A DNA stretch of 64,000 nucleotides from Pycnopodia helianthoides (Eukaryota > Echinodermata > Asteroidea > Forcipulatida > Asteriidae). The stretch is taken from positions 687,001-751,000 of the forward strand of contig CM063258.1 of the NCBI GenBank assembly GCA_032158295.1, given 5' to 3'. The position numbers were made by a program, and so were the translations under genes. Below the pieces are notes generated by a model. That model did no database searches. It had not been told where the DNA came from and saw nothing but the letters and a program-made list of their open reading frames with translations. Positions 56,901 through 64,000 of this stretch are shown here, one piece after another. Each line of letters begins with the position of its first letter. Position 1 is the stretch's first letter.

Positions 56901-59900
56901 ATATGCGCAAGTCGCAGGTTGATACGTGAACATTTTGGCAGATACGCACACAATTTATTTAAAAATTTAATACCAGGCTAACTTCACAAAAATCATCAAG
57001 ATATCATTCATAATGCACCAAAATGCACATAAGGGCTTTTAAAACCATGATAAACACCAAGTAGAAAACATTCCGAAGGCCATGTTTCAATTCAGCATCC
57101 TTTGACCAAACTTCCGAAATTTGGGTCCAGAATGCCCCCCAGTTTTGAAAAAATCCTGCGGAGAACCCTACTCATATAAGAAAATTGGTTCGTTCAATTT
57201 TTCAATATTCTGGTCAAAAGAGACATCATGACCTTAACCAATGAATATTTCACTGTTTATTTGCAAGGTGTGTGTGCTTTAATATTCACTACCTTATGGA
57301 GACCGAGAACACAACAAAAAAGGGAAAAGTAATGGTCTCCATAGGGGAATTCTAAAGACGGGGTGCTCCTCAAGGAATGTTGTGTACATTGTCTATGAGA
57401 GGATGTTAACTACAGGGACAAAGGAAAGAACAAAAGATGTCGCCAAGGGATGTAAAAAATAGAATGTGTGTGAGTGTGTGTGTTGAAAAGTACAGGAGGA
57501 GAGTCAATTAGCTTTCCCAAAACCGTTAAAAGTGCAACATCAAACGTTGCCAAAAGCAATTGTTAGAGTGGCACCTTCTTGACTCTACTCCAGTCCCCTG
57601 ACGATGTCAGGACCTTGGTGCCACTCTGGCCAGCGTGTGATCGATATCACACTCAGGGATGCCAATCCTGCTCAGCCTGCCGGCTACAGAACCTTTAAGA
57701 ATGATAGTCTATGTGACATTGCCACAATCTCTCAGTTTGTTCACATTTGATAAGAATCAATCATCCCCTCTCCCCATTGAAACATATTTTGTTTCTAATT
57801 TTGGGTAGAATACAAGAAAATGTACTAGAGCAGGATTTGAACTTGTGACCTCTGGATTGATGTGCCAGCACTCTAATTTACCCAGTCAGTTTTCCTTATA
57901 GTTTATTATTGGAGATTTCTTATGTTATACATGAGGATGGGTGTCAAATTTACCTTCATTGTACAAGGGAAATTTTATGGTTACTCGCGTTACATTGACC
58001 ATAGGTATCACTGTTACTCACTTTACATTGACTGAAGGCGTCACTGTTACTCACGTGATCTAGACCAAAGGCATCAATGTTACTCACTGTACATTGACCA
58101 AAGGTATCAATGTTACTCACTGTACATTGACCAAAGGCATCAATGTTACTCACTGTACATTGACTGAAGGCGTCACTGTTACTCACTTGATCTAGACCAA
58201 AGGCATCGATGTTACTCACTGTACATTGACCAAAGGCATCAATGTTACTCACTGTACATTGACCAAAGGCATCAATGTTACTCACTGTACATTGACCAAA
58301 GGTGTCACTGTTACTCACTTGATCTAGACCAAAGGCAATCATGTTACTCACTTTACATTGACGAAGGCATCACTGTTACTCACTTGATCTAGACCAAAGG
58401 CATCAAATGTTACTCACTGTACATTGACCAAAGGCATCAATGTTACTCACTGTACATTGACAAAGGTGTCAATGTTACTCACTGTACATTGACCAAAGGC
58501 ATCAATGTTACTCACTGTACATTGACCAAAGGTGTCACTGTTACTCACTTGATCTAGACCAAAGGCATCACTGTTACTCACTTAACATTGACCCCAAGTA
58601 TTACTGTTACACTCTTTACACCGATTTACCAAGTTGACACCATTTTCTATTCAAAAAAATATTTGTTTCCACAGTATGAGAAACGCTTATTTGAACTCGG
58701 TAGTCTCCCAATTCCAAATCTACTCCACAGCAGTAGACCAATAGCAGAACAAGTTCTTATCGGAGGAATGCTACACATCAAAGTAGATATTATCACATGG
58801 TGTTACCGTAGCCCTATGTAAGACTCTACCTCTGTACACAGATACAGAATCCTAGATAGGAGCGTTTGTTTTTCAAGCCGGAAAATCTTTAGAGTTCTAT
58901 AATTCAAATATTGCCTGTAAGAAGCTTCTAATCTCACCAGATTAACATTCCATGGCAGCATATATTTTTGGCCGATGGGTTTTGGATGTCAGGTATTCTC
59001 CATAACGTCCTCATTTTCATGAAATAATGCAGCTCTCAATATCAATTATTTCTGCAAACTTTAAACACAGTTCATCATGGAAACCTTTTATGCAAACCGC
59101 AGTACACACTCAATACAATTAATGTCCTGTACCTAACATGCTAGTAACACGCGTATGCGCGACAGGCATGTTTTAAAAAAGAACAAAACAGAAACTTCTT
59201 GACGTTTGAGAGCTGAATTCTTTCACGAAAATAACAGATATATGAATAATCGAGTGAGATTAGTAGCTTCTTGCAGGTAAGTTTTGGATTATGGATCATA
59301 TTCAAGACGTCACTGTAGTATTTATAGGAAAATAAAAGGCCTCCAGGTCTAGGTGTTAATGCAAAGGGAATGTAAAATATAAGTAAGGAGTTTAAAACAA
59401 AATGAATAAATAAGCAAGATTTGGCAAGATTAAAAGTTAAAAGGTTTAGTAATTCTTTTAGTATTATTAGTAGTAATTTTTGAAATTTTTAAGCTGATTT
59501 CGGAGAATAAAGAACAGACATAGAAGTAGCTTAGTCGACCTTCTTAGTGCTGTACTTTTTTCTTGCTGAATTAGAGGGCTTTTATTCAGTCCACTTATAG
59601 CAGTTTGTTTTCCATAGAAACGCTGACGCAGTGTGAACCATACATAGTCGTTTATTAGATTAGGTACACTGTTCTGACCGTCCATGAAATTGAATTTTTT
59701 CCTCTCTGAGCGTTTGTGTGAATGGGAAAATTCGATAAAGAAAGTGCGACCGGACAAAAGTGTTTTGGCACACGGTCAGGGTTTGTTTTTTTTGTTTTTT
59801 TACTTTGTTTCATTTAAGTTTTTTCTATTAAGGATAAGTATACAGAAATCCACTCAAGTCTAAGTGAGGGCAGAGATTAGCGGGAGTAAAAACACTCTAG

Positions 59901-61514
59901 CAATATTCCAGCCGAAGATGGAAAGCATTGACTCTTCTAAGCATGTGAACCGGTGGTCTGGGGGTGTCCTCACGCATAAATTGGCCCACAGACAAATTTC
60001 AGAAAATGGATCAGTTTTTATTTTTGAGGTCAACCTCGATGGTAGATTTCTATGGCAAAAATATAAGATGCCTGTGAAGTGATAAAAAGTCTAGCACCCA
60101 GTCTGCATCTTGGAAAAATCACAAACAATGCAATAATGCTATCAAATTACCCATATTGACAAAACAGGTAGACCTCCAACATCAGAGCTAGATAGCTCAG
60201 TTGGTAGAGCGTCGGCATGTTAATAGAGGTCGAAAGTCCGAGTCCAGTTCTAGTCAATTTTTCTTTGTTCAACCCAAAACTATATTAATTCTTCTAACAG
60301 TGGCTCATGTGAAGCAGGCTAAGAAGATTCCAAGAAAATCCCTGAAGAAATTTGGATGTACACGCTTTGATTTGAATTCATTTTCTTCCAAAAGAACTCA
60401 CTCCGTGGCAGTGCAGTTAATTACGAGAAGTCCCCCCAATCCACAAAGCTAAAGTAGTAGTCCAGGCCGATTTCCTACCTCCCACCCAGGTAGTAGTTAA
60501 TAAGCAGGACAGTTTTTCAGGACATTAGAAGTCTCCCGAATTCCGAAAAATCTACTCCGCGGTAGTAGAATAAATAGCAAGACAAGTTCTCTAAAGAACA
60601 AATCTACACAGCAAAGTAGATGTTTATACACATGGTGTTACCGCAAACCGAATAATATTGATACTCACCATGCAATGCCTCAAAACCCATATATTTTCTT
60701 TTCTGTTCCTTTTTTATTTACATGAGTAATATGAGACACTTTGTCTAGTTTATTTTTTTTAGGAGCAGATGTGGGGCAACAGGTCTACGGATCACAGTAA
60801 TTGCTTTGCTTTTGTTTCTCCGAGCCCATCTGGAAGTATTGTTGTATTGTTTTGTATTGTTGTGATGGCTGAGTAAATAATAATAATATCATTAACAATA
60901 ACTGCATGAAGTCGATGATGAAGCTGTCAAGTGACCCACGGGACTCGGTTCAAAAATAATTGACTTCAACTAACGACGGGAGAAGAAGAAGAACTCGGGA
61001 CTATTTTCTTTCTTTTGCATTATCTGTCTACAGGTGTGTTTCTCACACTGTGGCAAAACCTTCACGTTTTGAAGTTGGCTCTTTCACAGGAAGAAGATGT
61101 GCTTGCCTGGTGACCAACAGGGGTGAATGTCATAAAGCTGTTCAGCAGGAAATGCTGCCTAGCAAGTTTTTGGTGCCAAGCAAAAATTTGCGGGAAACCA
61201 GTCAAAAACAGTATAAATCATATGGTATTTTGGCTGGTGACCTAATTTGGCTAAGCACATTTTGGCTAAGCACATTTTGTCCATGCTAAGCGATCTTTTG
61301 TGCTGAACAGTAACGGGCTTTATGTAATTGGGTCTACCTCAATTCTTAAGGCAGCGATTAGCATGTTTGTAACATCGTTTCACACTTGTTATCTTTGCCA
61401 CAGCTACGTACTCTAGTCCAGTTGTGTATACAGCCCAATCCAGACGAGCGGCCGGACATCGTCTACGTCCACGCCAGGGCCCAAGAAAACCACAGTGCCT
61501 CCATGGGGGTATGA
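38743..61514 (+). CDS. NEK6/7: NEK6/NEK7-type mitotic Ser/Thr kinase, seven coding positions, one duplicated exon, one apparent frameshift
   Basis: Exons: 38743-38910, 39700-39762, 43661-43770, 44485-44593, 46182-46384, then 53528-53641 or 54439-54549, then 61404-61514. The 292-residue product (291 with the second alternative) is a bare kinase domain with a short N-terminal tail, as in human NEK7 (302). Seen: Gly loop GKGQFSEVY (31-39), Lys53, Glu72, HRD Asp151, DLG Asp169, activation-site Ser185 (human NEK7 Ser195) and Tyr87 (autoinhibitory Tyr97 of NEK7). Family role: activated by NEK9, acts in spindle assembly and cytokinesis; vertebrate NEK7 also licenses NLRP3. An invertebrate NEK6/7 probably predates the vertebrate split. 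Exon 3 lacks one base. Confidence 0.95.
38911..39699 (+). other. NEK6/7 intron 1
   Basis: Holds a CAGGCCTGGAATT copy (38969-39143), a fragment related to the 8598-8830 repeat (39190-39310) and three loose repeats of a(g)gccatgacctttg(c/t)ggccac between 39415 and 39580. Confidence 0.6.
39700..39762 (+). CDS. NEK6/7: NEK6/7 exon 2 (helix C)
   Basis: The acceptor is tttttctcattgcag; the donor is GTGAGT. 21 codons, phase 0 to 0. Sequence [21 protein letters not shown] is almost identical to human NEK6/7 and carries the helix-C Glu72. Confidence 0.97.
40703..40800 (-). repeat. tRNA-derived SINE, family 3 (head)
   Basis: actgggattcgaacccaaac and gatcgctcggccacga, the inverse of a tRNA-like head. 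No body attached. Confidence 0.65.
41117..41739 (+). mobile_element. TTAA foldback element, subfamily C, split by a SINE body
   Basis: aaggcagggtatacttttgg at the left and ccaaaagtatatcctgcctTTAA at the right. The interior is interrupted by 41151-41363, the body of SINE family 3 seen at 35925-36165 in inverse orientation. The shared core acaaacctgtgaaaatttt is near 41434. Confidence 0.75.
42520..42635 (-). repeat. tRNA-derived SINE, family 3 (head)
   Basis: caagtatcttgctcaaggac, ccgggactcgaacccacac; the inverse of a tRNA-like head. Confidence 0.6.
42808..43188 (+). mobile_element. TTAA foldback element, subfamily C
   Basis: TTAAAGACACTGGACACCTTTGG to ccgatagtgtccagtgcctTTAA. The shared core acaaacctgtgaaaatttgaac is near 42884. 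Confidence 0.8.
43270..43455 (+). repeat. tRNA-derived SINE, family 2
   Basis: gagctaccaggcaagctaggg, gggttcaagtcccattcaag, then tattgagtatattacagtgcc. It abuts the TTAA fragment at 43449. Confidence 0.6.
43661..43770 (+). CDS. NEK6/7: NEK6/7 exon 3, with one-base deletion
   Basis: The acceptor is tttttttcctacag; the donor is GTTTGT at 43771. 110 bases where 111 are expected. The frame gives [21 protein letters not shown], then after 43725 it must shift by one to give [15 protein letters not shown]; the unshifted frame stops at TGA. Both halves match human NEK6/7 closely ([13 protein letters not shown]), so a single base, probably T, is missing after AAT AT. Contains Tyr87. Confidence 0.93.
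43771..44484 (+). other. NEK6/7 intron 3
   Basis: 714 bp. A fragment with ggccagtaaactcatgactgg lies at 44020-44095, related to 3580-3700. The stretch 44165-44310 resembles 9570-9700 (gaatgctg(c/t)ggct(a/g)aagatg, gaaaataccgtg). No exon. Confidence 0.6.
44485..44593 (+). CDS. NEK6/7: NEK6/7 exon 4
   Basis: The acceptor is tctctttctcccctcag; the donor is GTAAGT at 44594. 36 codons plus one base. It encodes [20 protein letters not shown] and [16 protein letters not shown], ending inside the HRD motif. Confidence 0.97.
44594..46181 (+). other. NEK6/7 intron 4
   Basis: 1.6 kb. A tRNA-like fragment (gccggcgggattcaaatcggg) is near 45050-45100 and a TTAA element at 45496-45843. The stretch 44625-44720 (ccttatgcattgacatcat, acgatgatgaaacaatgg) recurs loosely at 63750-63830. 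Confidence 0.6.
45496..45843 (-). mobile_element. TTAA foldback element, subfamily C
   Basis: TTAAGGCACTGGACACTATTGG to ctaaaggtgtccagtgtttttTAA. The inverse of the shared core is near 45728-45765. Confidence 0.75.
46182..46384 (+). CDS. NEK6/7: NEK6/7 exon 5 (catalytic and activation loop)
   Basis: The acceptor is ctttatttccacag; the donor is GTAAGC at 46385. Two bases and 67 codons. It encodes [60 protein letters not shown] and SIGCLLYE: the HRD Asp, DLG in place of DFG as in NEK6/7, Ser185, and the SPE form of APE. Confidence 0.98.
50234..50412. mobile_element. Small foldback element
   Basis: gtcctgacgtttcgaccctagcagag at the left and ctctgctcaggtcaaaacgtcaggtc at the right. Inner arms acacacataaacaggtacactag and actagtatctgtttatgtgtgt. 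Single bases separate it from the next TTAA element. Confidence 0.65.
50430..50822 (-). mobile_element. TTAA foldback element, subfamily B
   Basis: TTAA at 50430-50433 and 50819-50822, with AGGAACATTACAGAATTGG ends. Confidence 0.85.
51610..51797. mobile_element. GGGCCCAATTTC foldback element
   Basis: tttcatagagctgcttaagcac at the left and gcagctctatgaaattgggcc at the right. Confidence 0.7.
52383..52460 (-). repeat. SINE family 1 tail, inverted
   Basis: accacaagggaaactgactc, ggggttgaacaaag, gactagagtggga: tail plus a trace of the head, minus orientation. Confidence 0.6.
53528..53641 (+). CDS. NEK6/7: NEK6/7 exon 6, canonical alternative
   Basis: The acceptor is gatgcctctatag; the donor is GTAAGC at 53642. 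38 codons, phase 0 to 0. [20 protein letters not shown] and [18 protein letters not shown] are nearly the human NEK7 sequence. It covers the C-lobe after helix F into helix G. Confidence 0.97.
53642..54438 (+). other. Spacer between the duplicated NEK exons
   Basis: 797 bp. A weak GGGCCC-type element lies at 53757-53940 (aagcagaagttagcttag ... cttagcaactttgtgaaac). 54260-54420 is unusually high in CA-rich unique sequence. No third exon copy was found. Confidence 0.6.
54439..54549 (+). CDS. NEK6/7: NEK6/7 exon 6, second (diverged) alternative
   Basis: The acceptor is ggtcatcctgacaccag; the donor is GTAAGT at 54550. 37 codons, phase 0 to 0. [20 protein letters not shown] and [17 protein letters not shown] match the previous exon at about 20 of 37 positions, including Met-Ala-Ala-Leu, Ser-Pro-Phe-Tyr, Leu-Cys, Lys-Ile, Cys and Tyr-Pro. 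There is no stop, and one codon is lost near the end. Intact splice sites, frame and core residues after this much divergence indicate that it is used. Confidence 0.85.
54708..55068 (-). mobile_element. TTAA foldback element, subfamily C
   Basis: TTAAAGGCAGGGTATACTTTTCG to acaaaagtataccctgcctTTAA, with the inverse of the shared core at 54945-54985. Confidence 0.82.
55070..55225. repeat. Dispersed repeat, CAGGCCTGGAATT family
   Basis: caattctggaatcgtacggagg to gatgaaattgcaatcctg, with ggtcttggccttggtgcccc inside. Confidence 0.6.
55366..55530 (+). repeat. tRNA-derived SINE, family 2
   Basis: cagaatttgaactgg, gggttcgaatcccacctgag, then ctctggaaagcactga. The middle carries a ggggtctag duplication. 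Confidence 0.6.
56870..57175. repeat. Dispersed repeat (relatives 22015-22232 and 36345-36510)
   Basis: Shared order: tccccatgcacaagctagc, aaaccatgataaacaccaagt, gaaaacattcc, ccatgtttcaattcagcatcc, gaatgccccccagttttga and aaatcctg(c/a)ggagaaccct. Confidence 0.6.
57836..57925. repeat. Chimeric SINE family 1: inverted head joined to forward tail
   Basis: tagagcaggatttgaacttgtg (inverse head) runs into aatttacccagtcagttttcc (forward tail). Confidence 0.55.
57975..58600. repeat. Minisatellite, unit 33 bp, about 18 copies
   Basis: Unit gttactcactgtacattgacc aaaggcatcaat, with a second variant, cttgatctagacc, every few units. Because 33 is a multiple of three, the minus strand keeps an open frame of 131 codons (57956-58351), with repeats of [11 protein letters not shown]. 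Confidence 0.93.
58680..58815 (+). repeat. Dispersed repeat fragment (relatives 60540-60660 and 3930-4120 inverted)
   Basis: Shared order: agtctccc(a/g)attcc, aaatctactcc, cagtagaccaatagcagaac, aagttct and cacatggtgttaccg. Confidence 0.65.
60165..60285 (+). repeat. tRNA-derived SINE, family 1
   Basis: gctagatagctcagttggta, gagcgtcggcatgttaatag, gtccgagtccagttctagtc, then tttgttcaaccc. The B-box region is decayed. Confidence 0.7.
61404..61514 (+). CDS. NEK6/7: NEK6/7 terminal exon
   Basis: The acceptor is cttgttatctttgccacag. 36 codons and TGA at 61512-61514. [20 protein letters not shown] and [16 protein letters not shown] give the last kinase helices with the conserved RPD. It joins in frame to either alternative of exon 6. 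Confidence 0.97.
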   Translation, partial: LRTLVQLCIQPNPDERPDIVYVHARAQENHSASMGV

Positions 61515-61768
61515 TAACGCAAGTCGCTGACGGAGTTGACCAATTCAATTTTTTGCAATCAGGTATTTTCCTCTTAACTTCACTGAAACTTACAATGCAC
61601 TGCACTTCCCCCCTTGGCCGATGGCTCACAGTTGTGTGTACACTCATCAGTATTAGGGAAATTAGTCAGCCAGCCCTCAACCCCCCCCCCCTCCCCCCTT
61701 GGAGAAATCCCAACCCTGACCGTCCAATTTTTGTAGGCCTGAGAAAACCTCTTAAAACCAGTGATCTT

Positions 61769-61959
61769 GGCCCAATTTCATAGAGCTGCTTAAGCAGAAA
61801 ATATTGCTTAACATTTTTTTGCTAAGCAAAACTCAGAAGGATACCAGTTACTATTTGTATGTGTACAATGGTATTTTAGCTGGTAGCCCTATTTTGGTAA
61901 TAACAATTTTGTTGTGCTTAGCAACTGTTTATGCTTAAGCAGCTCTATGAAATTGGGCC
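61769..61959. mobile_element. GGGCCCAATTTC foldback element
   Basis: ggcccaatttcatagagctgc at the left and agctctatgaaattgggcc at the right; likely inside the NEK 3' UTR. Confidence 0.75.
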
Positions 61960-62042
61960 ATGACCCTTCCGTTTTACATTTTTGTTGATGTAGACAGTTC
62001 TTAAAATGCAAATTTAACTTCTATTAAATTGTTTCCGTACCC

Positions 62043-62253
62043 GCTGCTAAAATATAGGATTTAAACTGCCTCCAGCTACCAGACAATCTCGGTGGTTTAG
62101 TGGTAAGACATCTGCTCTAGAATGTCAAAGGCTAAGGGTTCGAATCCCACCTGAGTAATATGCCTGTGGATTTTTTTTTTTCACGGGCCTCTGGAAAGTA
62201 CTGAGTATACAGTGCTTTACACACATCGGTGTAAGGGTAAAACCAAATAATGA
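62043..62253 (+). mobile_element. tRNA-derived SINE, family 2, uninterrupted copy
   Basis: caatctcggtggtttagtgg (A-box-like), gggttcgaatcccacctgag (B-box) and the tail tactgagtatacagtgct, acacatcggtg, aaccaaataat. It is the reference for the split copy at 16353-16811. Confidence 0.75.
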
Positions 62254-62352
62254 AACAGTTCTTGGTTGCAACCCCGCTGCAGTTCTTGGTTGCAACCGCA
62301 CTTCTTGGTTGCAACCGCACTTCTTGGTTGCAACCGCACTTCTTGGTTACAA
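62252..62352. repeat. Tandem repeat, unit about 18-20 bp, five copies
   Basis: cttcttggttgcaaccgca repeated directly, starting at the tail of the SINE. It may have grown from the SINE 3' end. Confidence 0.88.
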
Positions 62353-64000
62353 CTGCAAAAGCGAACCACTGCTTGATGTGCACATATTATATTTCTTGAG
62401 AAACAAGACAATTCCAAAGCATTCAGCATTGATGTATATCATTTTCTTAAAGGAACAGCCTATAAAAGTTACTTTTCGATTTTTTTTTTTAAAACAGTGC
62501 TTGGTAATTGAGAGAGGATTTTTGCCAAAGTAGTTTTACAAATGTGCAAAACTAATCTGTACCTTGTGTTTTAACCCATCTATATAAGACACAATTAGTT
62601 AGTAAGTATAACGGAAGTAACATCCAGATTTTATGAGTAAATGCAGGATTTTTTTCGTAGTTTGTTACTTCGGAGAGGGTCTACACGTAATGGGTTACTT
62701 TTTGTGGACACTAGGTGGCGTCAGACTTACCAGGTGAATCTATTGTTCTGCGGAAATGTTTGCACGCCGCAGCAAATAATCAATGGAAATTTACCCAGTA
62801 TGTCCTGCCGCCACCTAGAATTCCAAGGTCTCACATTGATGCTATCACAAATGCAATATCAAAGCTTCAATTGTGCTCTGACCGAGCCGTCTTGTACACC
62901 GAGCTCAAGCTTTAGGAACCTTATTTCAGACATCTACTTAAACACATTATTACCCGCTTAGCAGAGACAGAACAGGATACCCGCTATGATAGAATGCAGA
63001 CTGATAGAATGTGATTACAACACTATTGTAACTGGTGCCCTGTTAATCTTTTATTAGCAAGTTAAATTTGCTAAGCATAAATTCTTGGGACCAGCCTCTC
63101 CTGGTGTGAGAATTGGATAAAGTCTCGGGTTTGGGTTGGGAGATTGCCAACTCTTGTATCCCTAGACATGATACTTGACTACAATGCCCTTCAGGTGTTC
63201 AGATGCATTTCCTGTCTGCTGATCAGGGGACAGTTTATACCCCCATCATGAGGTCGTTAAGACACTGTACTAAAGTCGGTTTTAAGGCAGTTTGAACTCA
63301 TTTGGGTTTAACTTTGTGTGTCTTAATGCGTTAAATCGGTCGACGAGGGTGGTTTAATGCTAAACCATTTCGGGTTTATCTTTTAGCACGGTGTGTGGAC
63401 AGAATAAAGTTAACCACATCCGGTTTAAGACCCAGGACGTCTTAAAACCGAAGATAAACCGTATCGGGTTTAACTTTTAGCTGTCTGAATGTAAGGTAGT
63501 TGTATTTTTACAACCACCCCCTGCTGCTCATAAAGTTAAACCAGTTCGGTTCTAACTCTAGTATGCCGTCTGAACATGGCCCTTGTCTCTGAAAGCACTT
63601 TTGAACACCTCGTTGTAAACTGGTTATGTATTTAGCTAGTAAATTGTTAAATCATTATTATATTTTATTATTATTTCCCCAAGTTGAAAAGTTCTGAGCT
63701 TTTTGGGGGGACTTATCCTTTTTTTGAGGTCACAGTTCTCTTCACATTCAGTAGACCTTATGCAATAGTGTATGCATTGACGTCAATCTGTCGCTCCCTT
63801 AGAGGTAAAGAGGTGACGAAACAATGGAAAAAATGCACAGCTTAACCTCTTATGTTAAAGTTAAATACTGAGAAAGAGACTATAGGCCATGTTACATTTG
63901 TTTACAGAGTGGTGACTTCGTACATTATAATGCTATTCCTGACAGGCAAGATGCTACACAGGCTCAACGGGAAAATTTATATTTTGTGTCATAATTTTCA

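Larger units (their letters stand above)
54550..61403 (+). other. NEK6/7 intron after the duplicated exon, 6.85 kb
   Basis: Contents: TTAA element 54708-55068; CAGGCC copy 55070-55225; SINE 2 at 55366-55530; dispersed repeat 56870-57175; chimeric SINE 57836-57925; 33-bp minisatellite 57975-58600; dispersed fragments 58680-58815 and 60460-60660; SINE 1 at 60165-60285; GGGCCC-like piece 61120-61340. Regions 55530-56860 (poly-C and poly-G patches), 57180-57830 and 58820-60160 hold nothing I recognise. Confidence 0.6.
61515..64000. other. NEK6/7 3' UTR and downstream sequence
   Basis: No further gene recognised. Contents: poly-C patch at 61680-61696; GGGCCC element 61769-61959; SINE 2 at 62043-62253; tandem repeat 62252-62352; imperfect inverted repeats of the type gtttaa(c/g) ... 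at 63280-63560. AATAAA occurs near 63403, too far to assign as the poly(A) signal with confidence. Confidence 0.55.

Noticed and set aside
58669..58821. Exon-like start after ttgtttccacag with [14 protein letters not shown]
   Set aside because: The same sequence recurs at 60540-60660 and, inverted, at 3930-4120, so it is a dispersed repeat. It also does not fit the NEK protein.
62715..62915. Open frame with protein-like composition (PPPRIPRSHIDAITNAISKL)
   Set aside because: It starts at GTG, has no matching splice partner and resembles no family I know. It could be chance; I cannot exclude an exon of another gene.

Overview
This is animal genomic DNA: AT-rich, intron-rich and packed with short dispersed repeats (TTAA-flanked foldback elements, tRNA-derived SINEs, minisatellites). 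It carries parts of three genes that I recognise from spliced translation. No bacterial, viral or CRISPR features are present. The repeat style and the protein sequences suggest a deuterostome invertebrate, most likely an echinoderm and possibly a sea star. The organism call is inference; the gene calls are not.

Layout. (1) 758-14789, plus strand: the last six coding exons of a WDR31-type WD40 protein. The exons that encode its N-terminus lie upstream of the window. (2) 20570-25135, minus strand: a complete six-exon COQ4 gene (mitochondrial coenzyme Q biosynthesis), tail-to-tail with WDR31. Its last exon carries an apparent one-base deletion, and its stop codon lies inside a 57-bp tandem triplication. 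(3) 38743-61514, plus strand: a NEK6/NEK7 mitotic kinase, head-to-head with COQ4, with seven coding positions. Exon 3 carries another apparent one-base deletion. The sixth coding position is present twice in tandem (53528-53641 and 54439-54549). Both copies have the same phase and good splice sites, which is the layout of mutually exclusive exons. This is the most interesting item in the window.

Everything else is intron or intergenic sequence filled with repeats. I distinguish: a TTAA-flanked foldback superfamily whose three subfamilies share an internal core; an element ending in GGGCCCAATTTCATAG; a family ending in CAGGCCTGGAATT; three tRNA-derived SINE families, some nested or rearranged; several other foldback or dispersed families; and at least eight minisatellite arrays.

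The three genes do not form a pathway. WDR31 is linked to cilia, COQ4 to ubiquinone synthesis and NEK6/7 to mitotic spindle assembly. From general knowledge all three human orthologues (WDR31, COQ4, NEK6) lie on chromosome arm 9q, so the window probably preserves part of an old linkage group. All exon limits are read by eye from splice sites, codon phase and remembered similarity to human proteins. No alignment was run. Repeat limits are approximate unless a TTAA or target duplication fixes them.
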